A stretch of 64,000 nucleotides of DNA from Dendrobium chrysotoxum (Eukaryota; Streptophyta; Magnoliopsida; Asparagales; Orchidaceae), in NCBI GenBank assembly GCA_019925795.1, contig CM034307.1, positions 65,782,864 to 65,846,863 of the forward strand, read 5' to 3'. A model generated the notes under the pieces. It saw only the letters and a list, made by a program, of their open reading frames with translations. It did not search any database and had not been told where the DNA came from. This document shows, in pieces, positions 33,111 to 44,615 of this stretch (positions within the stretch are counted from its first letter, which is position 1; every line of letters begins with the position of its first letter). A program made the translations under genes and the position numbers.

Positions 33111-34069
33111 TTTAAACTCTCTACAAATTTAGTTCAAGGTCTTATCTTCATTCTTCATATAAAAAGTGTGACTCTATTTATAGTTTTATTACGTGAAATT
33201 TTAATAAATTTAGTTGATATCCCAAAATACTCCATCAGGCGACCTATGTTGATTTCTTAGAGTGTAGATTATTCTTTCAGCATTTAATTTCCTCAATTAT
33301 CTTAGAATTGTGTGATCTTGAGCCCATTGGATTTTCTCTTTCAGATGCTCAATTTAACTCTGTAAGCACACAAGATTTAAAAAAAATATTTGGTTCTTTA
33401 ATTAATATTTAGAAATTATCCATTACATTTCAAGTGCTTGATTTAGGCTCATTTGACTCGGATAATGATATTTTTAGTGTCGTTGGATTTGTCTTATTAA
33501 TATGATCAGTTTAGCTACAATATGCTTGAATTGAAGCCTAGCTAATCATAAATTTAATTATAAAAACTTTTAATTCAAATTCAATATTGATCTTTATTTA
33601 AACATGTGAATTTTATCAGTCTTAAAACTAAAAATAATTACACATTACAACTGACGATTAAATCCATGCCATCTCTTTCTCAAACATCAATATATTATTT
33701 TTTATATTAACATGCTTGTTTTTACATCCATAAATTTTATCATTAATAAAATCAATAGTAGCTTCAAAGCTACATTAACACCTTATTTGTGGTAGTTTTT
33801 TTACTATTTTTAGTAGCAATTTTTTAGCATAATATTTTTTTAAAAAAATAATAAATAAAATAATGATCAAAAGCTACCTCAAAAAAGTCTAAAAATTGTT
33901 ACAAAATATCAAAAAAATATTAAAAAAAAAGTTATTACAGCAAAAAGTATGTGATCCGACGATTTGGGATTGGAGCCTTCAGAATAGTTCTGAACTTCCA
34001 TGAATTTGCATTTATCAATTGTTGAGTTACTCCAAACTGTTCATCACCATATTGCTCTAAACTAGAGAG
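33111..34069. other. Intergenic AT-rich DNA, no gene seen
   Basis: Between the LINE 5' end and the MITE downstream of the bHLH gene. AT-rich with A/T runs around 33830-33950. No coding or clear repeat structure is recognised. Confidence 0.5.
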
Positions 34070-34234
34070 ATTATTTTGTGCGGTCCGGATGTAGAGTTAT
34101 GTCTGAATTATGAGTGTATAATATATACATATTATGTATAAAAATATACAATAAATTTTTATATATAATATGTATACAGTGTATATACTTTTAATTCAGA
34201 CGTAATTCTACGACTGGATTCCGCACGTAATAAT
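34070..34234. mobile_element. Foldback MITE, family 2 copy a
   Basis: Imperfect long inverted repeats: the left end ATTATTTTGTGCGGTCCG and the right end CGCACGTAATAAT are complementary. The pairing continues inward through GTCTGAATTA and TAATTCAGAC to an AT-rich centre. The terminal motif ATTATTYTGTGCGR is shared with the element at 35475. It lies about 400 bp past the bHLH stop codon. Confidence 0.65.
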
Positions 34235-34628
34235 TCTTCAACTTGACATCCACTTAAAAATTAATATACTTCAACAGCATTCTTTAATATATCACTTATA
34301 AAAATAGTTATTGACCAAAAACTACTTCTATATCACACCATTATTAGCTAAAATATTTAAAAATGTTTAAAGAATGTTGATTGAAGCAGTGCTCTCTCTA
34401 AATTCCAGCGTCAAGCTAAAAATATAACAATCTTTCTCTCTCATGGAATGCTTCTTTAATCTCCTTTCTTCCTTAATTTCCCCTCTGATCTCTCTTCTTT
34501 CTCTTTTCTGATTTGTTCTTGCGTACAGAATAGTGTTTGGAATTTACTTCTGCCTGTTGATACTTCTGTATGTTCTTGCAGATTTCCTCCTCCTTAATTC
34601 CTCAGAACCTTATAACAATCGTAACTCT

Positions 34629-36779
34629 TTAGCTACGGTATGTTCCCTTAAAAGTTGGAGTCCAGAAATCGGCACTAATCTCACTGGCAACAGAGTAGGC
34701 GTTCGCAATTGGAACCAGACACAGCCCTCGGCTTTTCAGGTCTTGCTCTTCATCCTTTGAGTTGTCTGATCTCTTCTAAAAACAAGCCAAGCTAGAAAAA
34801 TCAGTCGTAGAAAATAGATTTGTGAATTTATCTATAAATTTTATCATTATGATCATAGTAAAATATGTGATAACAGAATTTATTGATAATTAAATAAAAT
34901 TGTATAAAATAAATTATATGTTTATCTTTTTAATTTAATTTAATTTAATTTATACTTAATAATTTGGATTAAATCTCATCTAATTTCCAATAATCATGAC
35001 TTATTAATACCTGATGCTGTTGCATGAGCTTCCCATTCTTCATATATGGAGTGCTTAAGACCTGTAACCACACACACACACAAAAAAGTTAGATTTATTA
35101 AAATTTAATCATGAAGGAGGAACAAATGAGTGACTTACATTAACTTGATCATGAAGGAACTTGATATACTCGATTGCCTCATGGAGCACCGAGGCCGTAT
35201 CAGTCTGTAAAAAAAATAAAAAAAAGGGAAAAAAGATTATACATATATCTTATATTGTACGAGACAAATGCATACAATTGAATAATACAAACTAAGAGAA
35301 AAATGATATACCTTTCCAAAAGGTGAAACCAACTGCTGAAGAGCAGTGATTCTGTCCCCTAATTTCTCTTTCCTTACCTGCAAATCCAGCCACAAATCTT
35401 CTTAAGGCAAATCAATGTTTTCTTTACAAAAAAGATAGAACAAAATTAAATTTATGCTGCATTGAACAAGAGCAATGTTATTCACACCCCACAAAGACAC
35501 TGGATAGCCCCACAAGAGGTCAATTTGGACGCGACATATCACCCAATGTACAGTACATTGGATGATATGGAGCATCCGGATTGACCTCCGGACGCATTCG
35601 GACATCGCACAGAATAATCCCTTCTGAAAAACAAGCAGCGAGAAAACTGTCCCAAACGAGCTCTCAAAATAAGCATATTATATGCGAGAGTAGTACAGTA
35701 TTTGAAGATCAGAATTGTTTTTGGTCTTTAAATACAATAGTATAGCCTTTTTCTGTATAGATAAATAGCGTATGTTAAATATATTTGAATTTTCTCAAGC
35801 ATTGCTCTTCTTCCGATTTTATATCATAAAATTGCTGTTCAATATCTGTTGATTGAAATAGTTGTAAAAATCATTTATCAAAGAAAGAAATCCTTCTCGG
35901 ATCAATAGCCGTACTTTAAAAGCAGGTAATGGCGAAGGCGTCTCCATTCGAGGCTTTTTCATCGTATATTCATATCTCGTCTTCTTTTCTTTAGCTGCTT
36001 CTGTGTTCTATATGTACCAAAATGAAGCACAAAAATTATGAAAAACGAAAGAATTTTTTTTTTCTTAAAGCCTTCATCCTTACCATAACAGTTTGATCAC
36101 TGCAGCCTGCGGGTTTCAGATCAAAAGGCTTCAATGTTACATCATCAATAGAAGAACAAAAACCAGTCCTCATTTCATTCATTGCGGCATCAGAAGCATT
36201 CCAAAAATTTGAATTACGTGTGAACTGAAGCTGGTTGATGTCAGATTGCTTGTGAATCATTTGAGACTGGTACTTGGTCATCTGCTGGCTGTCAAAGAAC
36301 GAAGAAGAAGAAGAAGTGAGAAGGAAGGTTCCTGTGACTCTGCTACAGTTCCCTGTCTCGAGAAGCAACGGGTCGTTCATGTCTCTGAAAGTAATTCCCG
36401 ACGGTTCTTCTGTATCAGTCGCCGTTTCTTCAAGCGTAGAATGAAAATTACAGCTCTCAGCTCTTCCACTGCTATTACTACTGCATAATAAACATATCTA
36501 ACTTGTTGAATTGATATATAGAGATGTACATGTACATATATCCATGTGGTAAGTTATGGTGTTGGCTTACAGTAGAGATTGGCTCCAATCCATTGGGGAA
36601 GAAGAGGAGAGGCTGAAGCCTGAGAGGTGTAAGCTAGAGTCCATGAATGGCGTTGCTGTAACAGAGGCTCCTGTTTTTGCTGAGGAGGATAGTGAAGATG
36701 ATGCCGTTGGTGTATTACAGTTGAAGCTACTGGTCCTTGAAGTGTTCCACCAGTTACTTGATTGAGACTTTTCTTCCAT
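34629..36779 (-). CDS. Atypical bHLH transcription factor (7 exons, 342 aa), bHLH112/123-like
   Basis: Nuclear DNA-binding regulator. Exons on the minus strand: 36779-36571, 36480-36084, 36007-35915, 35377-35312, 35204-35139, 35061-35011, 34775-34629. Introns are GT-AG and the joined frame is open for 342 codons plus TAA. The HLH spans exons 4-6: VRKEKLGDRITALQQLVSPF (residues 234-253), GKTDTASVLHEAIEYIKFLH, then DQVNVLSTPYM. The basic region (KKPRMETPSPLPAFKVRKEK) lacks the H-E-R of classical E-box binders, a known feature of this plant subfamily, so DNA preference cannot be assumed. The C-terminal tail DLKSRGLCLVP and FWTPTFKG are further subfamily signatures. The N-terminal 200 residues are Ser/Thr-rich. 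The start is the first ATG after the AG tract. A MITE sits in intron 3. Assignment to a numbered orthologue is uncertain. Confidence 0.93.
35475..35632. mobile_element. Foldback MITE, family 2 copy b, in bHLH intron 3
   Basis: A 71-bp imperfect palindrome centred at 35552: AGGTCAATTTGGACGCG and CCAATGTAC on one side, GTACATTGG and CCGGATTGACCT on the other. The right end on the minus strand reads ATTATTCTGTGCG, matching the end of the family-2 element at 34070. It lies between exons 3 and 4 and touches neither splice site. Confidence 0.65.
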
Positions 36780-36784
36780 TGTTC

Positions 36785-36790
<6 letters not shown>

Positions 36791-36828
<38 letters not shown>
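36791..36828 (-). promoter_or_regulatory. (AG)19 tract in the bHLH 5' leader
   Basis: Nineteen CT dinucleotides on the plus strand, hence (AG)19 in the transcript, ending 11 nt before the start codon. GAGA-type tracts in plant leaders and promoters can bind BBR/BPC proteins. Whether this one does is inference. It is a hypervariable microsatellite in a position able to affect expression or translation. Confidence 0.8.
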
Positions 36829-36830
<2 letters not shown>

Positions 36831-36952
36831 GTCTTTGCTCTTATTCTGTCATTTGCTTCTTCTTCCGGGCTTTAGCTGCTTGTGCTTGTGGTTTGGTTTT
36901 GTCGGATTTTTTTTGAAGGAATAGAGTGCTCTGCGTTTCATAGTAGTTTTCC

Positions 36953-36962
36953 CCTTATATAT
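36953..36962 (-). promoter_or_regulatory. TATA box of the bHLH gene
   Basis: The minus strand reads ATATATAAGG about 175 bp before the start codon. It implies transcription from about 36920-36930 and a leader of about 145 nt that includes the AG tract. Confidence 0.6.
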
Positions 36963-36969
36963 GATCTAC

Positions 36970-37521
36970 TGCTGCACGGATTAGTGAAATAAATTCATCA
37001 TTTTTTCTTTTGGCTAAAGAAGAAGGAAAAATTAATGTTTAAAACTGAAACACAATATTTAAATAAAAGCAGAAAAAAAATTATATATATATATAAAGCG
37101 AACCTGTCATATGATCTTATTCTATTTGTTGAACTAAGGTAAGAAAATTGTGAAGGGTTGGGAAAAAAAATTCATGTCATGGTTTTAAATTACGTATTTT
37201 ATAATTTATTATTTCGTATTTTCAAATTTAAAAAGTGGGAAAATTTTGATGCAGATATCTTAACTAGATATGATTAGGATGAATATTAAAATTCTTAGAT
37301 TTATTTAAATTTAAGAGTAGTAATATATTAAAATTATTTGATTATTCATATATTATCCTCATCTTTAAATAAATTTAATAATTTTATAATTCATTCTAAG
37401 AATACACTCACCGAATTTTTCTCTAAAGTTAAATCAGGAAAAAAAAATTCTTCGAATATTATATTAACAAAGAAGGAATATTGGCTTACAATATATCGTA
37501 TGCAATGTTTTTTTCATATAT
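36970..37521. other. Intergenic AT-rich DNA upstream of the bHLH gene
   Basis: Distal promoter region of the bHLH gene up to the solo LTR. AT-rich, with a short TA run near 37083. No gene or defined element recognised. Confidence 0.5.
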
Positions 37522-39345
37522 TGATATATCATCAAAAAATTATCTTGATCGAACATAAATCTCAAGGCAAAATCATGTTAAAAATTTCAAAAATTAAATT
37601 TAGGACTATCTGAACTCTGATTTCAGCAAACTTATAGTCAAACTAAACGTCTCGAAAATACGAACCCAACGACACCAAATTCGACTCAATCCGAGCCCAA
37701 ATGAGTCCAAATCAAAGACTCGAAGCACGTTTGGAAGGTTAAAACCATAACTTGGATTACCAAACGATCATGACATGCTTATAGTCGAATCGAGCGGCTC
37801 GATGAGACGAATCGTCCAACAAGCCTAAGATCGTCAAATTATGATATCATTAAGGCATTCAAATGCCTAATAAATGGTCCATGATCAAGAGATTCAACAT
37901 CAGTTGTCCATTCAATCCACTCCCAATTTACCCTTGATCTTCCTCCTATTTACTGGCCATGTCACTCTTAGAAAATTATAAATAGACCCCTTATTATTCA
38001 TTGAGAGAGCGAGGAGGAGGGGGACCAAGCAATGAAGAAAGGAAGAGAAGGAAGAAAGTACTCTTGCCACCTTACTCCTCCAAGACCACCTCCCGGCCAC
38101 TGACCATCGTCGACCTTTCACCGAATTTATGCCCGGCCACTGACTGACGTAGGTCTTTCGTCCGTCGCCGGACTTATGCCCGTCGACAGACTTTCATCGA
38201 ACTTCTACCTAACGCCGAACTTCCATCCATCGTCAGTCCGCCCATCGCCAAATTTTTACCCGACATTAGAATTCCGTTCATCGCCGGACTTCTACCCATC
38301 ACCGGATTTTTGTTGGACTTCTATTCGAAGCCGAACTTCTGCCCGTCGTCGGACTTTCGTCGGACTTCTACCCACGCTAGACTTCCGCTCGTTGCCAGAT
38401 TTCTACCTGACGTCAGACTTCCGCCAGTCGCCGAACTCTTTCCCGTCGCCAAACTTTCATTGGACTTCTACCTGACGCAGAACTTTCACCTGTTGACGAA
38501 CTTCTGTCAGTCGTCGGACTTTCGTCGGACTCCTACCTGACGCCAAACTTCTGCCTGACGCCGGTTTTCTACCCGATGTTGTACTTCTGCCCATCGCCGG
38601 TTTTCTACCAGACGTTGGACTTCCACCCGTCATCAGACTTCTGTCCATTGCCGGACTTCCACCCGTCGCAGGACTTCAGGCCATCGCCTGACTTCCGTCA
38701 GACTTCTATATGATGCCGAACTTCCGTCCATTATTAAACTTCTGCCTGATGTCGGACTTCCACCCATCGTCGGACTTCTTACCTTCATTGCCAGCTGACT
38801 ACGGTCCTTACGACCACCTTCACCATACAATGGTCTTTCTGATAACTATCGCCTGCCGACTACAGTCCTTCTAACCTCCATAGCCAGATTGCGGTCCTTC
38901 TGACCTCCGTCGCTAGACAACGGTCTTTTCTGACCACTCTCGCCTACCGACTACGGTCCCTTCGACCACCGTCACGAGACTACAGTCTTTCCGACCTCCG
39001 TCGCCCGCCGACAATGGTTCTGCCGACCAAACAAACATATCAATAGTGATTCTTTCAAGTCCCATCATATAATGCACTTTATATGATATATATTTATTAC
39101 ACAAGCCATGGCCTTCCCCCAAGGAAGGGCCTCATTTTTAATCGACTGCAAATAATAGTGGATTCATTCAAACTGGACCAGACCCCGAGGTTTTTCCCCT
39201 TTTTAGAATTTTTCACGTAAAAATCTTTGTCTCTTATAAATACTGCACCCTCTCTTTTTATCTGATTATGTGCTGGATCTTCGTACAAAGCTAAGATGTT
39301 AAACTTTATATTTCTCTACATCCACGAATATTCCAAAACACAACA
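37522..39345 (+). mobile_element. Solo LTR, family 1 copy B, with minisatellite expansion
   Basis: 1,824 bp, starting TGATATATCA and ending CACAACA, flanked on both sides by TATAT (37517-37521 and 39346-39350). It is homologous to 740-2038, with the same TATAAATA box (about 37976) and the same GGTTTTTCCCC plus CACGTAAAAATC 3' part. It is 525 bp longer than copy A, and the excess lies in a GC-rich tandem region at about 38180-38800. No internal region is present. Because the flank is itself AT-repetitive, the target duplication is supportive rather than conclusive. Confidence 0.82.
38180..38800 (+). repeat. GC-rich minisatellite inside the solo LTR
   Basis: More than 25 degenerate copies of a core such as CGCCGGACTTCTACCCGT, with periods of mostly 15-24 bp and variants TCGTCGGACTT, ACGCCGAACTT and GTCGTCGG. 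Copy A has only a handful of related units at 1265-1540. Open frames through it are repetitive (Phe-Tyr/Ser-Pro rich) and not genes. Confidence 0.8.
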
Positions 39346-39448
39346 TATATATTAATTATTTTTGGTAATATATGTCCTGAAAATATGGTGATTTTAAAAA
39401 TATTTAAAACATATAGCTCTATTTCTATAGAGAACATTTCGATCCAAT

Positions 39449-39577
39449 TTAAGGTTTTATTTGAGATGACTTTCTTACTACTTCTTAAATTTTTAGAAAA
39501 AATTTTTAAATTAAAAATTTTCAGACTAGAAAGCTGTTTTAGAAAGTAATAAAAAAACAGTCCCAAATGAAACCTAA
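39449..39577. mobile_element. Foldback MITE family 1 copy c
   Basis: The left end AAGGTTTTATTTGAGATGAC, followed by TTTCTTACTACTTC, pairs with the right end TTTTAGAAAGTAAT, AACAGTCCCAAATGAAACCT. The centre is A/T-rich. Same family as 4502, 15445 and 45072. Confidence 0.75.
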
Positions 39578-40206
39578 ATATATATCATTCTTCTGTCTCG
39601 TTTCTACCATTATGTTCGTCATGGTTTTAAAGATGGGATCAAACAAGCCAGTTCAACATATTCAATCGTGGATTTGTCATATATCTAATCCGATCTACCT
39701 TTGGAACCGCACCTGCATCAAACCGATTAGATTGCTGGCTCAATAGGCAAATAGATAAACTGGTCTTGATTTCAATTATTATATTATTATTGTGTTATTT
39801 AAATTTATTTAAATAGTTTTAATATTATTATATCATTCGGTTCAACGAGAATCAAATCATTAACCTTTAAATTTGATTTCAGTAATGACGAATTGTCGAT
39901 CTTGTACTGTATGTGAAATAAGATATATAGAAGGAAACAAGCTAGGATTTCTGTAAGGCTTCGTCAAGTGTTAGGTCGTAAGCTATTAACGGCTCTTATT
40001 CATTAATTCAAAATTTAAAATTAATAATTAATAGCCATCTACTAATAAAAACTCCAGGTATTCGCCATCCTAATATTTGTATTAATACTGGAAAGATAAT
40101 TAAGGATATAATAATCTTCATTATTTAAACACATGCAGACTAAAAAATTTAAAAAATTAACACCATTCTCACTCTGTCCTCTAGCTTGAGATGCATCGGC
40201 GATAAC
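39578..40206. other. Intergenic, no gene seen
   Basis: AT-rich DNA between the MITE and the copia element. Nothing recognisable. The last five bases before the copia LTR (CGACA, 40207-40211) are its target duplication. Confidence 0.5.
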
Positions 40207-40211
40207 CGACA

Positions 40212-40491
40212 TGAAGAAACACCTGCACAGAGATTAAGCTAGCAAAGGAAGAAGAAGAGGATATGAGAGATGTTTGTTCACGGTAGCATTTTTGTATATC
40301 TTGCTTATTAGCCTTTTATATAGGTGTTATATATGTAGAGATGTAACATGTGATGTGGAAGAGGAATATCAGGAAGCCGTTTGTTGACAGTCGGAAATAG
40401 CATGGAATGTGGAGCAGGGTTTTGCAGTTGGAGCAGGTGGTCCACGGTAGTTGAATGAGTGCTTGCATCTTCAATTTCATGTGTGCTAACA
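40212..40491 (-). repeat. 3' LTR of the copia element
   Basis: 280 bp. In element orientation it begins TGTTAGCACAC and ends GTTTCTTCA. A minus-strand CCTATATAAAAGG box near 40311-40323 is the likely promoter core. Confidence 0.93.
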
Positions 40492-40503
40492 GCCCCCGCA
40501 AAT
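40492..40503 (-). other. Polypurine tract of the copia element
   Basis: The minus strand reads TTTGCGGGGGC directly before the 3' LTR, the expected place and purine bias. Confidence 0.7.
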
Positions 40504-40990
40504 TAAGTGTCCAAGGATTGGATGGTTGGTCCACAGCTGGTGAAATCGAGTTGGAGGTAGTGGTTTTGTCAAGATATCAGTCGGTTGATCTAATGAGTTG
40601 ATGTGAAGAATGGCGGCTGTGTTGTTTTTGATTTGCTGACTTATGAAATAGTAGTCAATTTCGATGTGTTTAGTTCGAGCATGGAAGACGGGGTTGTTAG
40701 CGAGTACGATTGTTGAGGTGTTGTCGCAGTGGATTGGTGTGGGTATGGTTTGTTCTTCCTGAAATTCAGCCAGCAATCTTCGAAGACATATAACATCGGA
40801 GATAGCAGAGGATAGTGTGGTATTCTGCTTCTGTAGAGGATTTTGCTACGATAACTTGCTTTTTAACATGCCATGAAACTAGGTTGTTGCCCACATAAGA
40901 GCAGAAGTAAGTAATTGATTTGCGGTCGGATGTGTCAGCTACCCAATCTGCATCTACATAGGTTCTAAGTTTAAGATCACTGTGAGTGAA
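40504..40990 (-). pseudogene. copia RNase H domain
   Basis: Reads TYVDADWVADTSDRKSIT, VSWHVKKQVIVAKSSTEAEY, then CDNTSTIVLANNPVFHARTK and HIEIDYYF, the hallmark run of plant copia RNase H. The acidic residues of DADW and TEAEY are kept. The domain is split between frames near 40780-40800. Confidence 0.9.
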
Positions 40991-41023
40991 GGGGAGGCCG
41001 AATTGCAGTATGCCTTGAATGTA

Positions 41024-41990
41024 TTAGAGGAGACAATTGAGGGATTGATAGTTTTGATTGGTGGGGTTGTGCATGTCATGACAAATGTGATTTGTCACGA
41101 AGGCAATGTCCGGCCTTGTGATTGTGAGATATTGGAGTGAGTCTGCAAGTTTGCGATATAGAGTGGGGTTGGTGAATGGTTGATCAGCAAGGTTGCAATG
41201 TGATGGTTTAAGAGCCATTGGAGTAGGCGCAGGTTTGCAGGAGGAGAAACCTGAAGCATGTAGCAGTTCACAGGCATAGTGGATTTGATGTAGGAAATAT
41301 CCTTTTTTTGTGTGTTGAACTTGGATGTCGAGAAACAAAGACACTGTGCGAAGTTGTTTAAGAGAGAATCTTATTTAATTGTAGCTTGAGGAGAAGTTGT
41401 TGAATTGTGTTTTGATGATTGTCGGTGAGTAGTAGATCAACTACATAGATGAGTAGATACAACCGAATATCATCATGTTTGTAGATGAGTAATGAGGGGC
41501 CTGACTTGCTGAACTGAAAACTAAACTCAATAAGAGAGGATGTGAATTTGTTGAACCATTGCCTTGGAGCCTGCTTGAGTCCTTATAGAGATTTATGCAG
41601 CTTGCAAACATAATGTGGAAATTAGGTGTTGGTAAAAACTTGTGGTTGCTTCATGTAGACATCATCAGGTAGATCACCATATAAGAAAGCATTGGAAATG
41701 TCAAATTGAAGGACAGGCCATTTACGTTGGTTAGCTATGATGAGAAGAATGCAGATTGTGGGCATCTTTGCGGCAGGGCTAAAGGTTTCCTTGTAGTTGA
41801 TTCCATATTCTTGGGTGAATCCTTGAGCTACTAAGAGAGATTAGTAATTTTCAATTTGGCCTTCATGACGTAGCTTAGTTTTGTATGTCCAACGGCATCC
41901 AAGAATTGGAGTGTTGGGAGGTGGTGGGGTAAGAGACCAAGTGCCCTATTTTTGAAGAGCAAGAAATTCTGTGGTCATGGTTGTGTGTCA
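41024..41990 (-). pseudogene. copia reverse transcriptase
   Basis: Minus-strand motifs in order: LVAQGFTQEYGINYKETFSP, VLQFDISNAFLYGDLPDDVY, GLKQAPRQWF, LLIYVVDLLL, then GYFLHQIHYACELL and RPDIAFV. The catalytic YVDD is YVVD (41436-41447). Stop codons fall before SLLVAQG, before FPHYV and inside the SL-GLKQ block. The RT is clearly copia and clearly dead. Confidence 0.9.
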
Positions 41991-42628
41991 TGGTTGCAAC
42001 TTGATGGCTTGGTTGTAGGTTGAGGGTGTGAATGTGGATTGAGTTGTGGATGATAGTCAAAAATAGGTTTTGGTTTAAGATGTCCAGTTTTAAAATGAGT
42101 TTGTATTGGGTGGATGGGAGGGTGTTGCGAAGTGTTTGGTGAAGGGTTGATTGGGTTTGGGGGACTGGTTTGTTGAAGGGAGTGGGTAATATTTGGTTCG
42201 GTTTGAGATAAGTTGGAGTTTGTTGGAGGTGAGGTAATGGGGTTGATGGTGGCTGGTAGTGAGGTAGATGGAGAAGGAATAATAGAGGTGGGAATTAGCA
42301 TAAGGGGAGATGGAGTGATGGACTGTCGAGGATGTGTTTGTGGTGTTGTTTGGGGTTGGTATGAGAAAGTTTGTTATGAAATATGACATGCCGTGAGATG
42401 TGGATTTTTGAGTTTTGGGATTGTAATAGCGGTATCCCTTGGGTGAAGAGGAGTAGCCTAGGAATATGCATTCTTGGGAACATGGTTGAAGTTTGTTAGA
42501 GGTTAAAGGCCTGAGCCAAGGAAATCAAAGACATCCGAATGTTTTAAGGTGGTCATAAGTTGGTTGATGACTATGGATGAGTTTGAAAGGGATTTGTGAG
42601 TTGCAAGCTTTTGTAGGTAGGCGATTTA

Positions 42629-43610
42629 TTAGGTAGTTGATGTGAGTAATGCTTCGGCCCAGAAGTGCAGGGATATGTGAACGGCATAAAGGAGTGTTCC
42701 GGTGGTGTCCAATAAGTGGCGATGTTTACACTCTGCCAATCCATTTTCTTCTGGAGTGTATGGGCAACTTAATTGGTGGGTTATGCCCTTGGCAAAAAGG
42801 AATTTCTTGAAATTATGGCTAGTGAATTCGCCGTCACCATCTAAATGAAGAGTTTTGATTTGAGTGTTGAATGAATTGTTAATAATTTGAGTGAACTGTA
42901 TAAATTTTGAAAGAGTTTCATCCTTTGTATGCATAAGATAAAGCCAATAGAAACATGAATATGTGTCGATGAATGTGACATGATATCTGTAGTCATTAAT
43001 TGAAGGAACCGGGGTGGGACCCCAAACATCTGAGTGAATGAGAGTAAAAGGAGTTGTAACATGAGATGTATTCAAATTGAAAGATAACTTGTGGCTTTTG
43101 GCCATATTACATGACTTGCATAGAAAAGAGATAGGAGAATTACATATAGATGGTATAAATTTGGCTAATGTTTGTAGGACACAATGACGAGGATGATCTA
43201 GGTGGTCATGCCACATTAAGGTTGAGACTTTCTTGGAGTGGAGCGCGGTGGTTGAAATTTTGTTGATGGTGAAGTAGAGGACATCACGAGTTTGACCACG
43301 GAGAAGGATTTGATTGTCCACTAGATCCTGAATTGTGAATTTATTGGCATCAAATGTGATGGAGCAGTTATCGTCGGAGGTTAATTTATGAATAGATAGT
43401 AAGTTGTGAAAAAGAGAGGGTACATAGAGAAGGTTATGAAGAAGAAGCTTACGAGGCATATTTAGTAGAGGCATGATACCTTGGCCTTGGTGTTAAATGG
43501 GCAGTGAGCTGCCATTTGTAATGGAAATAGAGTTAGGACTGAAGTATGGTGTGGGTTGTTGGAGGTTGTGTGGATCGGCAGTGAGGTGAGTTGAAGCTCT
43601 CGAGTCTAGT
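42629..43610 (-). pseudogene. copia protease end and integrase
   Basis: A 281-codon open frame (42629-43474) carries the pre-integrase zinc site (WHDHLDHP then CKSC), HSDVWGP, LHLDGDGEF and TPEENGLAE, giving all three catalytic acidic residues of the D,D,E core. Upstream, near 43595-43606 in an adjacent frame, the protease active site reads DSRAS where DSGAS is usual. Integrase is thus the best-preserved domain, while protease is damaged. Confidence 0.92.
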
Positions 43611-43689
43611 ACCTATTTGGTGGTGGAGTGGTTCTGTGGTTGTGAAAGCAGGGAGCGGGACGTTCCAGAGTAGGGTGCAGAGTATTAAA

Positions 43690-44560
43690 GGTTACAACGA
43701 TGCCAACAGGAGATAGCAGAGTGGCCGATCTTGCCGCAGATCTAACAGGTTGGGCGGATGTTGCTAGTGTGAGGTTGAGGATGGGCACTGTTGAGCGATG
43801 GTTGGGATGAAGGTCCGCGACCACTGTTGGAGGAGTTGTTCTTGCCTCTGAAATGTCTGGTGCGATTGAGTAGAGAGCGATGTTGTCGTTTGAAGGAGCA
43901 GTTTCCTTCTAAAGGTTGATTTCCTCGCTGCATAGGAGCGAGTAAAGGAAGTTTAAGCTGATGGGTTGCAGAGAGGTGCGAATGGATGTTTTGAAGGAAT
44001 TGTAGGTGGATGGGAGGCCATTGAGGATATACAGGATGATGTCATCGGAATCAACATGGGAGTCGGTGGCTGCAATATTGTCAACCTGAGCTTTAATTTG
44101 GGCAAGGTATTGATTCATTGTGTTTTCTCTCATATGTATATTGTGAAGTTCAGTTTTCAACTGGCTGACCCGAGATCTGTTAGTTGGTTGGAGGCATTTC
44201 ACCAATGTGAGCCATATCTCGTTAGCAGTAGAGAGGTGGAGAATGTAGGGTAGAATGAAGGGGGAGATCGTAGAGAACAGAGCAGAGACAAGATTTTGGT
44301 CGATGAGATGCCATAGACGATAGTCGGGGTTGGTGGAGGGTTCACTGGGATGGGTCTGATGTCCGATAAGATAGCCTTCGAACCCATTGGCTACGAAGAG
44401 TTTTTATACCTTCAAACTCCATATACCATAGTTTTTTGTTGTTGAGCTGTAGATTAACTATAAGCTTGAGATTGGACATCGGGAATTTTAGAGGAGCTGG
44501 GATGGTGAACTCAACCATCGATGCGAACAAGGAAGATGCTGGAGGGATAGCTAAGGAAGA
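43690..44560 (-). pseudogene. copia gag with disrupted zinc knuckle
   Basis: Minus-strand segment with LKLIVNLQLNN, then ELHNIHMRENTMNQYLAQIK and ILNGLPSTYNSFKTSI (the UBN2-type gag of plant copia), then a zinc knuckle ICGKIGHSAISC. An in-frame TAG (43742-43744) falls between the first two cysteines of the knuckle, and there is a frame change near 44400. Confidence 0.88.
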
Positions 44561-44603
44561 ATCCTTATCGGCTATTGGAGAGAGGAGGGAGTTGAAGCTC
44601 AAG

Positions 44604-44615
44604 GCTCTGATACCA
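44604..44615 (-). other. Primer-binding site of the copia element
   Basis: The minus strand reads TGGTATCAGAGC immediately next to the 5' LTR, complementary to initiator tRNA-Met. Confidence 0.92.

Noticed and set aside
38176..38648. Repetitive Phe/Tyr/Pro-rich plus-strand and Arg/Ser-rich minus-strand open frames
   Set aside because: They are translations of the minisatellite in a solo LTR, open on both strands because the repeat lacks stops.
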